This document shows, one piece after another, positions 1 to 8,551 of a stretch of DNA of 64,000 bases (positions are counted from its first letter, which is position 1; each line of letters begins with the position of its first letter). Source of the DNA: Tabrizicola_A sp964393035 (GTDB taxonomy: Bacteria > Pseudomonadota > Alphaproteobacteria > Rhodobacterales > Rhodobacteraceae). The position numbers and the translations under genes were made by a program. The notes beneath the pieces were generated by a model. That model saw only the letters and a program-made list of their open reading frames with translations. It had not been told where the DNA came from and ran no database searches. The stretch spans positions 62,001-126,000 of the forward strand of contig CAYMRX010000005.1 of the NCBI GenBank assembly GCA_964393035.1, written 5' to 3'.

Positions 1-81
1 AAGGCCAATATGGCCCGGCGCAAGGCGCAGGCCAAGGCGCGGGCGGATATGGGCGCGGACAAAGATAAAGAGGACGAGTAG
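1..81 (+). CDS. C-terminal end of an unknown protein (partial)
   Basis: The first 81 bases read as an open frame that enters from outside the window and ends at TAG 79-81, three bases before murA. The visible 26 residues are very rich in Ala, Lys, Arg and Asp and finish in an acidic-basic tail (DKDKEDE). No domain can be recognised from so short a piece. Its tight spacing to murA suggests co-transcription. The frame is supported only by the absence of stops and by its position. Confidence 0.5.
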   Translation, partial: KANMARRKAQAKARADMGADKDKEDE

Positions 82-84
82 CCA

Positions 85-1353
85 ATGGATTCGATTCTGG
101 TCAAAGGCAATGGCGCGCTGAATGGGGCGATTCCGATTGCGGGGGCGAAGAATGCCTGCCTCACGCTGATGCCCGCGACGCTTCTGAGCGATGAGCCTCT
201 GACGCTGACCAATGCGCCGCGCCTGTCGGACATTCGTACCATGACCCAGCTTCTGGGCAGCCTTGGCGCTGAGGTGGCGAGTTTGCAGGATGGCCAGGTG
301 CTGGCAATGTCGAGCCACCAGATCACCAACCATACCGCCGACTATGACATCGTGCGCAAGATGCGCGCCTCGATCCTTGTCCTGGGGCCGATGCTGGCGC
401 GGGATGGGCACGCGATTGTCTCCTTGCCCGGTGGCTGTGCGATTGGCGCGCGACCGGTTGATTTGCACCTGAAAGTGTTCGAGGCGATGGGGGCCGATCT
501 GGACCTGCGCGATGGCTATGTTCATGCCAAGGCGCCCGGCGGGCGGCTCAAGGGGGCCGTGATCGAGTTTCCCTTCGTCTCGGTGGGCGCGACCGAGAAC
601 GCGCTTCTGGCCGCCACCTTGGCCAAGGGCACCACGGTTATCAAGAAGGCCGCGCGCGAGCCGGAGATCGTCGATCTGGCGCAGTGCCTGCGCAAGATGG
701 GGGCCGAGATTGAGGGCGAGGGGACCAGCACGATCACCGTGCAGGGCGTGGACCGCCTGCACGGCGCGACCCATCCGGTGGTGACCGACCGGATCGAGCT
801 TGGCACCTATATGCTGGTGCCAGCCATTGCGGGGGGCGAGGTGGAATGTCTGGGCGGGCGGTTGGATCTGGTCGGCGCCTTTGCCGAAAAGCTGGATGCC
901 GCCGGGGTTGAGGTGACGGAAACCGCGCGCGGGTTGAAGGTCAAGCGCCGGGGCGACCGGGTGCGGGCGGTGGATGTGGTGACCGAACCCTTCCCCGGTT
1001 TTCCGACCGATTTGCAGGCCCAGATGATGGCGATGCTTTGCACGGCCAATGGCACCTCGGTTCTGGAAGAAAAGATTTTTGAAAACCGCTTCATGCATGC
1101 GCCGGAACTGCTACGCATGGGGGCAAAGATCGACGTACATGGCGGCACCGCCACCGTGACCGGCGTGGAAAAACTGAAAGGCGCGCGCGTCATGGCGACA
1201 GATCTGCGCGCCTCGGTCAGCCTGATCCTTGCCGCCCTTGCCGCCGAGGGGGAAACCGTGGTTTCCCGCGTCTATCACCTTGATCGCGGCTATGAGCGGG
1301 TTGAGGAGAAACTGCGGGCCTGCGGCGCACAAATTGAACGGATCGCCGGATGA
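85..1353 (+). CDS. murA: UDP-N-acetylglucosamine 1-carboxyvinyltransferase MurA
   Basis: First committed step of peptidoglycan synthesis in the cytoplasm: transfer of enolpyruvate from PEP to UDP-GlcNAc. The 422-residue length is normal for the EPSP synthase/MurA fold. The N-terminal AKNA motif (Lys22-Asn23) and the active-site loop PGGCAIGARP with catalytic Cys118 (E. coli Cys115, the fosfomycin target) are both present, so the enzyme should be active and fosfomycin-sensitive in principle. It follows an unknown reading frame by 3 bases and overlaps the DUF2948 gene by 4 bases (ATGA), so these are probably one transcript. Confidence 0.97.
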   Translation: MDSILVKGNGALNGAIPIAGAKNACLTLMPATLLSDEPLTLTNAPRLSDIRTMTQLLGSLGAEVASLQDGQVLAMSSHQITNHTADYDIVRKMRASILVLGPMLARDGHAIVSLPGGCAIGARPVDLHLKVFEAMGADLDLRDGYVHAKAPGGRLKGAVIEFPFVSVGATENALLAATLAKGTTVIKKAAREPEIVDLAQCLRKMGAEIEGEGTSTITVQGVDRLHGATHPVVTDRIELGTYMLVPAIAGGEVECLGGRLDLVGAFAEKLDAAGVEVTETARGLKVKRRGDRVRAVDVVTEPFPGFPTDLQAQMMAMLCTANGTSVLEEKIFENRFMHAPELLRMGAKIDVHGGTATVTGVEKLKGARVMATDLRASVSLILAALAAEGETVVSRVYHLDRGYERVEEKLRACGAQIERIAG

Positions 1354-1823
1354 CCGACGCCCGGTTCGAAGACGGCGACGAGGCTCCGCTGCGCCTGCAG
1401 GCGCTGGGGCCGGATGATCTGCCGGTGCTGGCCGCGCTGGTGCAGGATGCGGTCATTCCGATCACGGAAATGACCTATGCCCGCCCGCGCCGCCGCTTTG
1501 CCGCGCTTCTGAACCGCTTTCGCTGGGAGGACCGCGAGGCTGCTGCCCGTGAAAAGCGCCCCTATGAACGGGTGCAGGCGCTTCTGGCCGTGGAAAACGT
1601 GACTGCCGTGCGGACCCAAGGCATCGACCGGGGGCAGGGGGAGACCATCCTGTCCTTGCTTGATCTGCGCTACGATGGCCCGACCGAAGGGCCGGGAACC
1701 GTGACGCTGACCCTTGCCGGGGATGGTGCGATTGAACTGGCGGTCGAGGCGCTGGAGATCAGCCTGCGCGACACCACACGGCCCTATCGCGCGGTGTCGG
1801 GCAAGGCGCCAAAGCACGATTAA
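1350..1823 (+). CDS. DUF2948 family protein
   Basis: A 157-residue soluble protein with the LRLQALGPDDLPVLAALVQDA start and the RRFAALLNRFRWE segment typical of DUF2948, a family found next to murA in alphaproteobacteria. Its function is unknown. Its start overlaps the murA stop by 4 bases, so it is translationally coupled to murA. No signal peptide or membrane segment is visible. The conserved pairing hints at a role near cell-envelope synthesis, but that is inference from context only. Confidence 0.85.
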   Translation: MTDARFEDGDEAPLRLQALGPDDLPVLAALVQDAVIPITEMTYARPRRRFAALLNRFRWEDREAAAREKRPYERVQALLAVENVTAVRTQGIDRGQGETILSLLDLRYDGPTEGPGTVTLTLAGDGAIELAVEALEISLRDTTRPYRAVSGKAPKHD

Positions 1824-1830
1824 GCCCGGC

Positions 1831-2487
1831 TCAACTGCCGAAACAGGTGACCTTGCGGCCATCCGGCCAACGCCATTCCACCAGATCGGCGGTGCCGCGC
1901 AGCCTTGCGCCATCGCCGGCAGCATAGGACAGCGGAAACAGCGCATGGGGCTTGCGCACCACCAGATGCGCGATACCGCCCACTGTCACATCCGCCGTCT
2001 CGCGCCCGCGATAGAGCGCCACTGTCATGCGGCCATTCGCCTCGCAGGCAAAGCGGTAGGTTCGTTCAACCGATGGCACCTCGGCAATCGGCGGCACGGC
2101 GACAGGGCCGCCGACCTCCAGATACTTGCCCGAAGCCCAGCCGACCTCGCCCTTGGGGGTGCGGATCTGATACCAGATCTTGCCTTTTGCCTTGCAGCCA
2201 TAGGCGATGGAACGGCCGGTGTCGTTCAGCCCGCCCTCGGCCCCCGAACAGGTGGTATAGCATTGTCCCTTGGCCTGCGCCGCCCAGCCGGTGGAGGTTG
2301 CAACCTGCCCCGGCGCGAGCCGGGCTACCAGCTTGTCCGCCGCCGTCGGTCCGGCCCGTAGGTTCAACGTGTCATTTGAGGTCACACCGATGACACGCAT
2401 TGTGGTTCCCTTGTCAGGGTCGCAGATGTCATCCGCAAAGGCGGGTTGGGACATCATAAGGGCCAAAGCCAGAGCAAAAACGCGCAT
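1831..2487 (-). CDS. Secreted SH3-domain protein
   Basis: A 218-residue protein with a clear signal peptide: the start MRVFALALALMM is followed by cleavage near AFA-DD at residue 18. A bacterial SH3-like fold is suggested by the segments NLRAGPTAADKLVARLAPGQ and WYQIRTPKGEVGWASGKYLE, which are the standard SH3b strands. The many Cys residues suggest disulfides in the periplasm. I chose the ATG at 2485-2487 over an upstream in-frame start because it places the basic residue directly before the hydrophobic core. It converges on the murA unit with only 7 bases between stops. A periplasmic binding role is likely; the ligand is unknown. Confidence 0.75.
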   Translation of the reverse strand: MRVFALALALMMSQPAFADDICDPDKGTTMRVIGVTSNDTLNLRAGPTAADKLVARLAPGQVATSTGWAAQAKGQCYTTCSGAEGGLNDTGRSIAYGCKAKGKIWYQIRTPKGEVGWASGKYLEVGGPVAVPPIAEVPSVERTYRFACEANGRMTVALYRGRETADVTVGGIAHLVVRKPHALFPLSYAAGDGARLRGTADLVEWRWPDGRKVTCFGS

Positions 2488-2572
2488 GGGGCACCCCGAA
2501 AGAAATGAATAAGCCAATAAGGTCAGCTTACCCCATTTCGCGTCTTTGTCGATCTGCCGAAGCGACGCGGGC

Positions 2573-2839
2573 CTATCGTCCCAGCCGCGCCCTTGCGAAC
2601 GCGCCGATTTCAGCGATCAGCGCGGTATAGTCGGCGGGCGCGGCCGTTTGGCCCAGCACCCAAGGCAGCAGATCCTGATCGTTTTCAGCAAGCAGCAGAT
2701 CGTAAAGCGCCAGCTTGCCGTCATCCATGCCCGCCAGATGCGCGTCGGCATAGGGGCCAAGCACCAGATCCATCTCCTTGGTGCCGCGCCGCCAGGACCG
2801 CATGCCCATGCGCTTCAGCCGTGCCTCTGCCGTCTCCAT
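2573..2839 (-). CDS. sdhE: FAD assembly factor SdhE
   Basis: A small protein (88 residues) of the SdhE/YgfY/Sdh5 family, which promotes covalent flavinylation of succinate dehydrogenase subunit A. The diagnostic RGxxE motif is present (Arg18-Gly19 to Glu22 within RRGTKEMD), followed by the usual acidic helical region and LAENDQDLLPWVLG. The start is taken at ATG 2839, six bases after a GGGG run; a start two codons upstream (2845) is equally in frame. The longer open frame upstream of it is not coding, because it runs into the divergent aminotransferase gene. The sdh genes themselves are outside the window. Confidence 0.88.
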   Translation of the reverse strand: METAEARLKRMGMRSWRRGTKEMDLVLGPYADAHLAGMDDGKLALYDLLLAENDQDLLPWVLGQTAAPADYTALIAEIGAFARARLGR

Positions 2840-2912
2840 GCCCATCCCCGCTTGCACCATGCGCGCCCCGCGCCTATGAACTCCGCAAACCCCATAAGTT
2901 GCGGAGCCCCTC

Positions 2913-4115
2913 ATGGCCTTCCTGTCCGATACGCTTTCCCGTGTCAAACCCTCGCCCACCATCGCGGTGACCACCAAGGCGCAGGAGTTGAAGGCGGCGG
3001 GCCGCGATGTGATCGGCCTTGGCGCGGGCGAGCCGGATTTCGACACGCCGGAAAACATCCGCGCGGCGGCCAAGCGGGCGATTGATGAAGGCAAGACCCG
3101 CTATACGGCGGTCGATGGCATCCCCGAGCTGAAAAAGGCGATCTGCGCCAAGTTCGAACGGGAAAATGGCCTGACATATGCGCCGAACCAGATCACTGTC
3201 GGCACCGGCGGCAAGCAGATCCTGTACAATGCGCTGATGGCCACCTGTAACCCCGGCGATGAGGTTATCATTCCAGCCCCTTACTGGGTGTCTTACCCTG
3301 ACATGGTGCTTTTGGCCGGTGGCACGCCGGTGGCGGTGGAATGTGGCATTGAAAACGATTTCAAGCTGACCCCGGCGCAGTTGGAAGCGGCAATCACGCC
3401 GAAAACCAAATGGTTCATCTTCAACTCGCCCTCGAACCCGACCGGGGCGGGCTATACGCGCGCGGAGCTCAGGGCGCTCTGTGATGTGCTGGTCAAGCAT
3501 CCGCAGGTCTGGATCATGTCGGATGACATGTATGAACACCTTGTCTTTGACGATTTCGAATTCACCACGCCTGCACAGGTGGAACCGGCCCTTTATGAGC
3601 GCACGCTGACCTGCAACGGCGTGTCGAAATCCTATGCCATGACCGGCTGGCGGATCGGCTATGCGGGTGGTCCGGTGCATCTCATCAAGGCGATGGGCAC
3701 CATCCAGTCGCAATCCACCTCAAACCCCTCATCGGTGTCGCAATACGCCGCCCTTGAGGCGCTGACCGGCCCGCAAGACTTCCTTGCCCCGAACCGCAAA
3801 CTGTTCCAGCGCCGTCGTGATCTGGTCGTTTCCATGCTGAACGCCGCCAAGGGCGTCAAATGCCCGAAGCCCGAAGGCGCCTTCTACGTCTATCCCGATA
3901 TTTCGGGCTGCATTGGCAAGACCAGCGCGGGTGGCGTGGCGATCACCAATGACGAGGCCTTCGCCAGCGCGCTGCTGGAAGAAACCGGGGTTGCCGTGGT
4001 CTTTGGTGCGGCCTTCGGGCTTTCGCCAAACTTCCGCGTCAGCTACGCTACCGCCGACAGCGTGCTGGAGGAGGCGTGCAAGCGCATCCAGTCCTTCTGT
4101 GCGGGTTTGAAATAA
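2913..4115 (+). CDS. aspC: Pyridoxal-phosphate aspartate aminotransferase (class I)
   Basis: A fold-type I aminotransferase of 400 residues. The visible active-site parts are the NPTG motif (Asn175), the SDDMYEHL segment (Asp204/205, Tyr207) and the PLP lysine Lys239 in NGVSKSYAMTGWRIGYAGG. The sequence matches the class Ib aspartate (or aspartate/prephenate) aminotransferases of alphaproteobacteria. It is divergent from sdhE with about 70 bases between starts and followed 8 bases later by a small gene. Substrate range (aspartate alone or also prephenate/aromatics) cannot be decided from sequence. Confidence 0.93.
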   Translation: MAFLSDTLSRVKPSPTIAVTTKAQELKAAGRDVIGLGAGEPDFDTPENIRAAAKRAIDEGKTRYTAVDGIPELKKAICAKFERENGLTYAPNQITVGTGGKQILYNALMATCNPGDEVIIPAPYWVSYPDMVLLAGGTPVAVECGIENDFKLTPAQLEAAITPKTKWFIFNSPSNPTGAGYTRAELRALCDVLVKHPQVWIMSDDMYEHLVFDDFEFTTPAQVEPALYERTLTCNGVSKSYAMTGWRIGYAGGPVHLIKAMGTIQSQSTSNPSSVSQYAALEALTGPQDFLAPNRKLFQRRRDLVVSMLNAAKGVKCPKPEGAFYVYPDISGCIGKTSAGGVAITNDEAFASALLEETGVAVVFGAAFGLSPNFRVSYATADSVLEEACKRIQSFCAGLK

Positions 4116-4123
4116 GGGGTGCC

Positions 4124-4537
4124 ATGTCGGCCGATCTGCCGGATTATTACTTTCGGGTGCGCGACAACGGCGCGGTGGTGTTTCGGGTCGATACCGAAAA
4201 CCGCCAGCGCCGTATCGACATGGAAGAAATTGCCACCGTCAACATCAACAACGGCAAGGTGAAGCCGCATGGCGATGAGGCGCTGACCGCCGAGGAGGAG
4301 GCGCTGATTGCCTCTTGGGTCGCCGAGCGCCGCACAGTGCTGGCCGCCCGCGATGTCGATGACATCCTGCGCGCGGTGGATCACCTGAATCTGACGACGC
4401 AATGGGCGCAGTCCAAGGCCAGTGACGACGCACTGGAGCAGGTGACGGACAGCCTTCTGATGGCCATGCATGATTTGCGCAGCGTGCTGGTGCGCAAAAA
4501 GGCGGAACGGCTTTTGCGGGCCGAGGGTTCAGAGTGA
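4124..4537 (+). CDS. Conserved hypothetical protein
   Basis: A 137-residue soluble protein of unknown function, starting MSADLPDYYFRVRDNGAVVFRV. The start is fixed by AAGGGG seven bases upstream. The N-terminal third looks like beta strands; the rest is predicted by eye to be helical, with a charged C-terminus (RKKAERLLRAEG). It follows aspC by 8 bases and is probably co-transcribed. Its stop overlaps the stop of the convergent MATE gene by 9 bases. I do not recognise a named family. Confidence 0.8.
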   Translation: MSADLPDYYFRVRDNGAVVFRVDTENRQRRIDMEEIATVNINNGKVKPHGDEALTAEEEALIASWVAERRTVLAARDVDDILRAVDHLNLTTQWAQSKASDDALEQVTDSLLMAMHDLRSVLVRKKAERLLRAEGSE

Positions 4538-5896
4538 TCGGCCCGGTTCCGGCGTGCCGACCCGCCGCCAGAACCGCCCCATCATCAGCGTCGCGGCAAA
4601 GGCAAGTCCGATCACCAGCCCAAGCCACAGGCCAATGCCGCCCATGCCAAAGACAAAGCCCAAGACATAGCCGGCCGGAATACCGATCAGCCAATAGCTG
4701 ACGGTTGCTGCGATCATCGGCACCTTGGTGTCATGGAGGCCGCGCAACAGGCCAAGCGCCATGACCTGCATGGCATCGGCCATCTGAAAAAGTGCGGCGA
4801 CCGCCAGGAGTTTGACGCCAAAGGTCACGATCTCGACCGCGCCGGGTTTGGAGGTGTCAAGAAACAGGCTGATGATCGGGGCGCCAAGGGTCAGGAACAA
4901 CACGATCATCGCCAGACCAAAGATCACCGACATCGCAATCGCCACCTTGGCCCCCGCCCGCAGGAAGGCCATGTCGCCTGCGCCCGCCGCCTTGCCCGCC
5001 CGCACCGTGGCGGCATTCGACAAGCCAAGATGCACCATGAAGGTCAGCGCCACGGCCTCCATCGTGATGCCATGGGCCGCAAGTTCGACCGTGCCGATCC
5101 AGCCCATCATCAAGGCCGTCGCGGTGAACAGCGCACTTTCGGCAAGCCCGGTCAACCCAATCGGCCAGCCCAGACGGAACACCGATTTCAACGCCCCCAC
5201 ATCGGCCCGCCAGAAGCGTTGGAACAGATGAAACCGCTGCAAGTCGGGCTGGTGGTGGGCATAAAGCGCCAAGACGACAAAGCTAAGGCCCTGCACCGTG
5301 ACCGAGGCGAGCGCCGCCCCCTGCACGCCCAGTTCGGGCCAGCCCCAGTGCCCAAAGATCAGCCCATAGGCCAGGACGCCATTGACCATCACCGCCAGAA
5401 CCGTGGTCCACAACACCACTTGGGTTTTCTCCAGCGCGGCCAGATAGCTTTTCAGCGCCATCACCAAAAGGGCGGGCACCATGCCAAGCCCACCGATCCG
5501 CAGGAAATCCTGCGCCAGGCTTGCCACCTCGGGCTTTTGCCCCAGCGCCAGAAGCAGCGGCTCTGACCACCAGAACAAGGGATAGGAACCCAGCCCAAAA
5601 CCGATGGACAGCCACAGCCCCATGCGGGCATCGCGCCGCACGCGGGTTTCATCCCCGGCGCCAAGCGCGCTTGCGACCAGGGGCATCACCGCTTGGGCAA
5701 AGCCTGATCCCAGAATGAAGATCACAAAAAACGCCGAAGTTGCCAAAACCACGGCCGCCAGTTCATTGACCCCATACCAGCCGAGCAGCACGGTATCGGT
5801 CACATGCAGCGCCATTTGCGCCAGATGGCTGCCGATCAGGGGAAGGCCCAGAACCAGAATGGCACGGGCGTGGGAAAGGGGGGACAGGTGGCTCAT
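4529..5896 (-). CDS. MATE family multidrug efflux transporter
   Basis: A 455-residue integral membrane protein with about twelve hydrophobic segments arranged as two homologous halves, typical of the MATE (DinF/NorM) family of Na+ or H+ coupled exporters. The N-terminal half has the LGLPLIGSHLAQMALHVTDT helix and the second half the matching LGWPIGLTGLAESALFTATA helix. The start ATG lies just after GAGGTC. Substrates cannot be inferred. It is a single gene, separated from PPK2 by a GC-rich hairpin. Confidence 0.93.
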   Translation of the reverse strand: MSHLSPLSHARAILVLGLPLIGSHLAQMALHVTDTVLLGWYGVNELAAVVLATSAFFVIFILGSGFAQAVMPLVASALGAGDETRVRRDARMGLWLSIGFGLGSYPLFWWSEPLLLALGQKPEVASLAQDFLRIGGLGMVPALLVMALKSYLAALEKTQVVLWTTVLAVMVNGVLAYGLIFGHWGWPELGVQGAALASVTVQGLSFVVLALYAHHQPDLQRFHLFQRFWRADVGALKSVFRLGWPIGLTGLAESALFTATALMMGWIGTVELAAHGITMEAVALTFMVHLGLSNAATVRAGKAAGAGDMAFLRAGAKVAIAMSVIFGLAMIVLFLTLGAPIISLFLDTSKPGAVEIVTFGVKLLAVAALFQMADAMQVMALGLLRGLHDTKVPMIAATVSYWLIGIPAGYVLGFVFGMGGIGLWLGLVIGLAFAATLMMGRFWRRVGTPEPGRSL

Positions 5897-5911
5897 GACC
5901 TCAGGTGTAAT

Positions 5912-5940
5912 GGCGGGGGCGGCCCCTCACAACCCCCGCC
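5912..5940 (-). terminator. GC hairpin downstream of ppk2
   Basis: Arms GGCGGGGG (5912-5919) and CCCCCGCC (5933-5940) form an 8-bp stem 14 bases after the PPK2 stop. There is no U-run, so it may act with Rho or only as a 3' end stabiliser. Confidence 0.4.
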
Positions 5941-5954
5941 GGGCCAAGGCAGGT

Positions 5955-6923
5955 TCAGTCCCGCCGCACCGCCGGATGCAGCGCCGCGTCCAGAATATGG
6001 CCATTGCCCTGCAAAACCTGACTGGCGCGCCCCACGATCAAGGGGTCGGGCTGGCCGATCACCGCGTGGTCCTTGTTCGGGTAGTCGATGGTTGACAGGA
6101 AATGACGCATGCAATTCAGCCGTGCGCGTTTCTTGTCGTTCGACTTGACGATCACCCAAGGCGCATCGGCGGTGTCGGTGTAAAAGAACATCGCCTCCTT
6201 GGCCTCGGTGTAATCCTCCCATTTGTCCAAGGAGGCCTTGTCGATCGGCGACAGTTTCCACATCTTCAACGGGTCGGTTTCCCGCGCCTTGAACCGTGAC
6301 CGCTGTTCGTCGCGCGTGACCGAGAACCAGTATTTGTAAAGCCGGATGCCCGAACGCGTCAGCATGCGTTCAAACTCGGGCGCTTGGCGCATGAATTCCA
6401 AGTATTCAGCGGGGGAGCAAAAGCCCATCACCCGCTCCACCCCGGCGCGATTGTACCAAGAGCGGTCATAGAACACCATTTCGCCCGCCGTTGGCAGATG
6501 CGCGATATAACGCTGAAAGAACCACTGGCCCTTTTCCACATCCGAAGGCTTCGTAAGCGCGCAGACCCGGGCATAGCGCGGGTTCAGATGTTCCATAAAG
6601 CGTTTGATGGTGCCGCCTTTGCCCGCAGCATCGCGGCCTTCCATCAGGATGACGAATTTCTGCCCCGTATCTTGCGCCCAGATCTGCACTTTCAAGAGTT
6701 CGGCCTGCAATTTGGCCTTTTCCACCTCATAGAGGGCGCGGCCCATCAGCCGGGCATAGGGGTATTTGCCGGATTCAAAGGCGGCACGGATCGCATCGGG
6801 GCTGACGGCCGGAAATTGGCGTGGCCCTGTCAGGCCTTCACCCTCGCCCGAGCGGTCTTCTGTCGCTGTGGCAGGGGCGGCCCTTGGCGAGCGATTGGCA
6901 TCTGGGGAAAGAACTTCGTCCAT
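5955..6923 (-). CDS. ppk2: Polyphosphate kinase 2
   Basis: A PPK2-family P-loop kinase that moves phosphate between inorganic polyphosphate and nucleoside mono- or diphosphates. Walker A is GRDAAGKGG (residues about 96-104) and Walker B is FYDRSWYNRAGVE (about 151-163), followed by the RSR-rich lid region around SRFKARETDPLKMWKLS. The N-terminal 50 residues are low-complexity and probably disordered. I chose the ATG at 6923, which has AAAGG eight bases upstream, over an in-frame GTG three codons earlier. The length (322) fits the one-domain PPK2 group; preference for NDP or NMP cannot be read safely. Confidence 0.94.
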   Translation of the reverse strand: MDEVLSPDANRSPRAAPATATEDRSGEGEGLTGPRQFPAVSPDAIRAAFESGKYPYARLMGRALYEVEKAKLQAELLKVQIWAQDTGQKFVILMEGRDAAGKGGTIKRFMEHLNPRYARVCALTKPSDVEKGQWFFQRYIAHLPTAGEMVFYDRSWYNRAGVERVMGFCSPAEYLEFMRQAPEFERMLTRSGIRLYKYWFSVTRDEQRSRFKARETDPLKMWKLSPIDKASLDKWEDYTEAKEAMFFYTDTADAPWVIVKSNDKKRARLNCMRHFLSTIDYPNKDHAVIGQPDPLIVGRASQVLQGNGHILDAALHPAVRRD

Positions 6924-7132
6924 ATGAATCACCTTTCATCAAGATCGGCCCGACCAAAGCCTGCGCCAAAAGGCCGCGCCATGATCCGCATCAATAACCC
7001 ATGGCCGCGATGGAAGTTCTGGCCACCTGTCACCTGCGGGTTACAGCCGGGCGGATGAGAAACGGGGCGCTTTTGTTTTGGCGATGCAGGCCCTAACCTG
7101 CCCGCAGAGGCTTTGCTGAACTGGAAAAACTC

Positions 7133-7792
7133 ATGATCCGACTTTACGGTTGCTATCGTTCGCGTGCGACCCGTCCGCTTTGGGCGCTGTTTGAAACGGG
7201 CCTGGCCTTTGACCATGTTCCGACCATTCAAGCCTATCGCTTGGCCGATCCTGCGGCGTCAGACGCGCCAGAGCACACGGCTTCGCCCGGCTTTTTGAAG
7301 ATCAATCCCATGGGGCAGATTCCGGTCTTGGTGGATGGAGATCTGGTGTTGACCGAAAGCCTTGCCATTACGCTGCATATCGCGCGCCGTGCCGGAGGGC
7401 CGCTTGCCCCCGCCTCGGATGCGGAAACCGCGCTGATGGAACAATGGGCGCTTTTCGCCATCTCGGCGGTTGAAGGTCCGGCGCTGGAAATTGCGTTTGC
7501 GGCAATTGATGCGGAGGCCGGTGCGCCCGAGGGCCAGGCCATCATCGCTGTCAGCGCCGAAAAGCTGCGCCGCCCCTTCGCGCGGCTGGAAAGCCACTTG
7601 CAAGGGCGCGACTGGCTGCTGGGCAACCGCTTTACCGTCGCCGATATCCTTGTCGAGGAGTGTGTGCGCTATGCTCATGCCCATTCCACACTTTTCGACG
7701 AATTCCCCGCCGTGCAGGCATGGGTGGCCCGCTGCCAGTCCCGTCCGGCGTTTCATAAGATGTGGGCTGGGCGGCTGGCCGAACCGGCGTAA
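7133..7792 (+). CDS. Glutathione S-transferase family protein
   Basis: A 219-residue cytosolic GST. The N-terminal thioredoxin-like domain starts MIRLYGCYRSRATRPLWAL, with the cis-Pro segment INPMGQIPVLVDGDLVLTES that binds glutathione. The C-terminal all-helical domain ends in the usual GNRFTVADILVEECV capping box. Substrate is unknown. The gene stands alone, with a 209-bp upstream gap in which I see no other gene. The shadow frame on the opposite strand over its start is not coding. Confidence 0.9.
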   Translation: MIRLYGCYRSRATRPLWALFETGLAFDHVPTIQAYRLADPAASDAPEHTASPGFLKINPMGQIPVLVDGDLVLTESLAITLHIARRAGGPLAPASDAETALMEQWALFAISAVEGPALEIAFAAIDAEAGAPEGQAIIAVSAEKLRRPFARLESHLQGRDWLLGNRFTVADILVEECVRYAHAHSTLFDEFPAVQAWVARCQSRPAFHKMWAGRLAEPA

Positions 7793-7804
7793 ACTGGGAG
7801 GCGC

Positions 7805-7849
7805 TTGAAGAATTGCGTATTCCAGTGTATATTCAAATGGTCATTTTGA
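7805..7849 (+). promoter_or_regulatory. phd-doc promoter with overlapping palindromic operator
   Basis: A well-formed sigma-70-type promoter: TTGAAG (7805-7810), 17-bp spacer, TATATT (7828-7833). Directly over the expected transcription start lies the imperfect palindrome TCAAATGGTCATTTTGA (7833-7849; arms TCAAA and TTTGA). Outer arms CCAGT (7822-7826) and ACTGG (7849-7853) flank it. This is where a Phd antitoxin would be expected to bind for autoregulation. Confidence 0.65.
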
Positions 7850-7862
7850 CTGGAGCCGAGCC

Positions 7863-8111
7863 ATGACCCGCCTTCTCACCCCGCAAATCTGCACCATGAC
7901 GGAACTTCGCGAGCCGCAAAAAGTGCTGGACCGCGCCAATGGCAAGCCGGTGGCAATCCTGAAAAACTCCGCATTGGTGGGCTATCTGGTGCCGGCGGAA
8001 GCTGTTGGCGAAACCATGCACCGCCCGGCCACGCTGGAAGAAGTGATGGAAAGCATCGCGCGCCGCCGCGAAATCAACCAACCTGTTCTTGATTATCTCA
8101 AAGACAAATGA
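7863..8111 (+). CDS. phd: Phd/YefM-type antitoxin
   Basis: An 82-residue antitoxin. The N-terminal two-thirds has the Phd/YefM DNA-binding and dimerisation pattern (FREL-like MTELREPQKVLDRANGKPVAILKNSALVGYLVP). The C-terminal tail (EVMESIARRREINQPVLDYLKDK) is the likely toxin-neutralising helix. GGAG lies seven bases upstream of the start. The stop overlaps the start of doc by 4 bases (ATGA), so the two are translationally coupled, the normal arrangement for conditional cooperativity. The gene has its own promoter/operator. Confidence 0.88.
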   Translation: MTRLLTPQICTMTELREPQKVLDRANGKPVAILKNSALVGYLVPAEAVGETMHRPATLEEVMESIARRREINQPVLDYLKDK

Positions 8112-8482
8112 CCTTCCGCATTCTGACCGCTGAGCTTGTCGAAGCCATTCACGATGCAGTGCTGAACCCCGGCGAGTTGACCGGCCGTGCCTTGGACAAA
8201 TCCCTTGAGGGGGCCTTGGCGCGGGTGGAAAATCGGCTGGCCTATGATCTCATTTCCGATGCCTATGATCTTGCCGCCGCTTATGCCGTTGCCATTGCCC
8301 AAGGCCATTGCTTCAACGACGCCAACAAGCGCACGGCCCATCAGTCGATGGACGTTTGCTTGGACCTGAACGGCATCCAGATCGCCTGGACTGTCTCCGA
8401 AATCGGCCCCGTCATCATCCGCGCCGCCCAGCGGCTTTTGGACGAGGGCGAATTGGCCGAATGGCTGCGACAGCGTCCGTGA
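8108..8482 (+). CDS. doc: Doc family toxin (Fic-fold kinase of EF-Tu)
   Basis: A 124-residue death-on-curing toxin. The Fic core motif in its Doc form, HCFNDANKRTA (His67, Phe69, Asp71, Asn73, Lys74, Arg75), is complete, so the protein should be catalytically intact. In phage P1 Doc the same motif phosphorylates EF-Tu and stops translation. The length matches P1 Doc (126). It overlaps phd and sits immediately before parE, an unrelated essential gene, which suggests insertion of the module at this site. Confidence 0.92.
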   Translation: MTFRILTAELVEAIHDAVLNPGELTGRALDKSLEGALARVENRLAYDLISDAYDLAAAYAVAIAQGHCFNDANKRTAHQSMDVCLDLNGIQIAWTVSEIGPVIIRAAQRLLDEGELAEWLRQRP

Positions 8483-8492
8483 CCCCAACATC

Positions 8493-8522
8493 TTGCGGAC
8501 ATCCCCCGCAAAATGGTCTAAT
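8493..8522 (+). promoter_or_regulatory. Possible parE promoter
   Basis: TTGCGG (8493-8498), 18-bp spacer and TCTAAT (8517-8522) lie 30 bases before the parE start. The -35 also forms a small inverted repeat with CCGCAA (8505-8510), so this could equally be the end of the doc transcript. Confidence 0.3.
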
Positions 8523-8551
8523 GCTCGGCAACCCAAGACAAGACGAGTATC

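Noticed and set aside
6929..7231. A 100-codon minus-strand frame between ppk2 and the GST gene
   Set aside because: Overlaps the start of the GST gene, Arg/Lys-rich, no domain and no convincing ribosome site.
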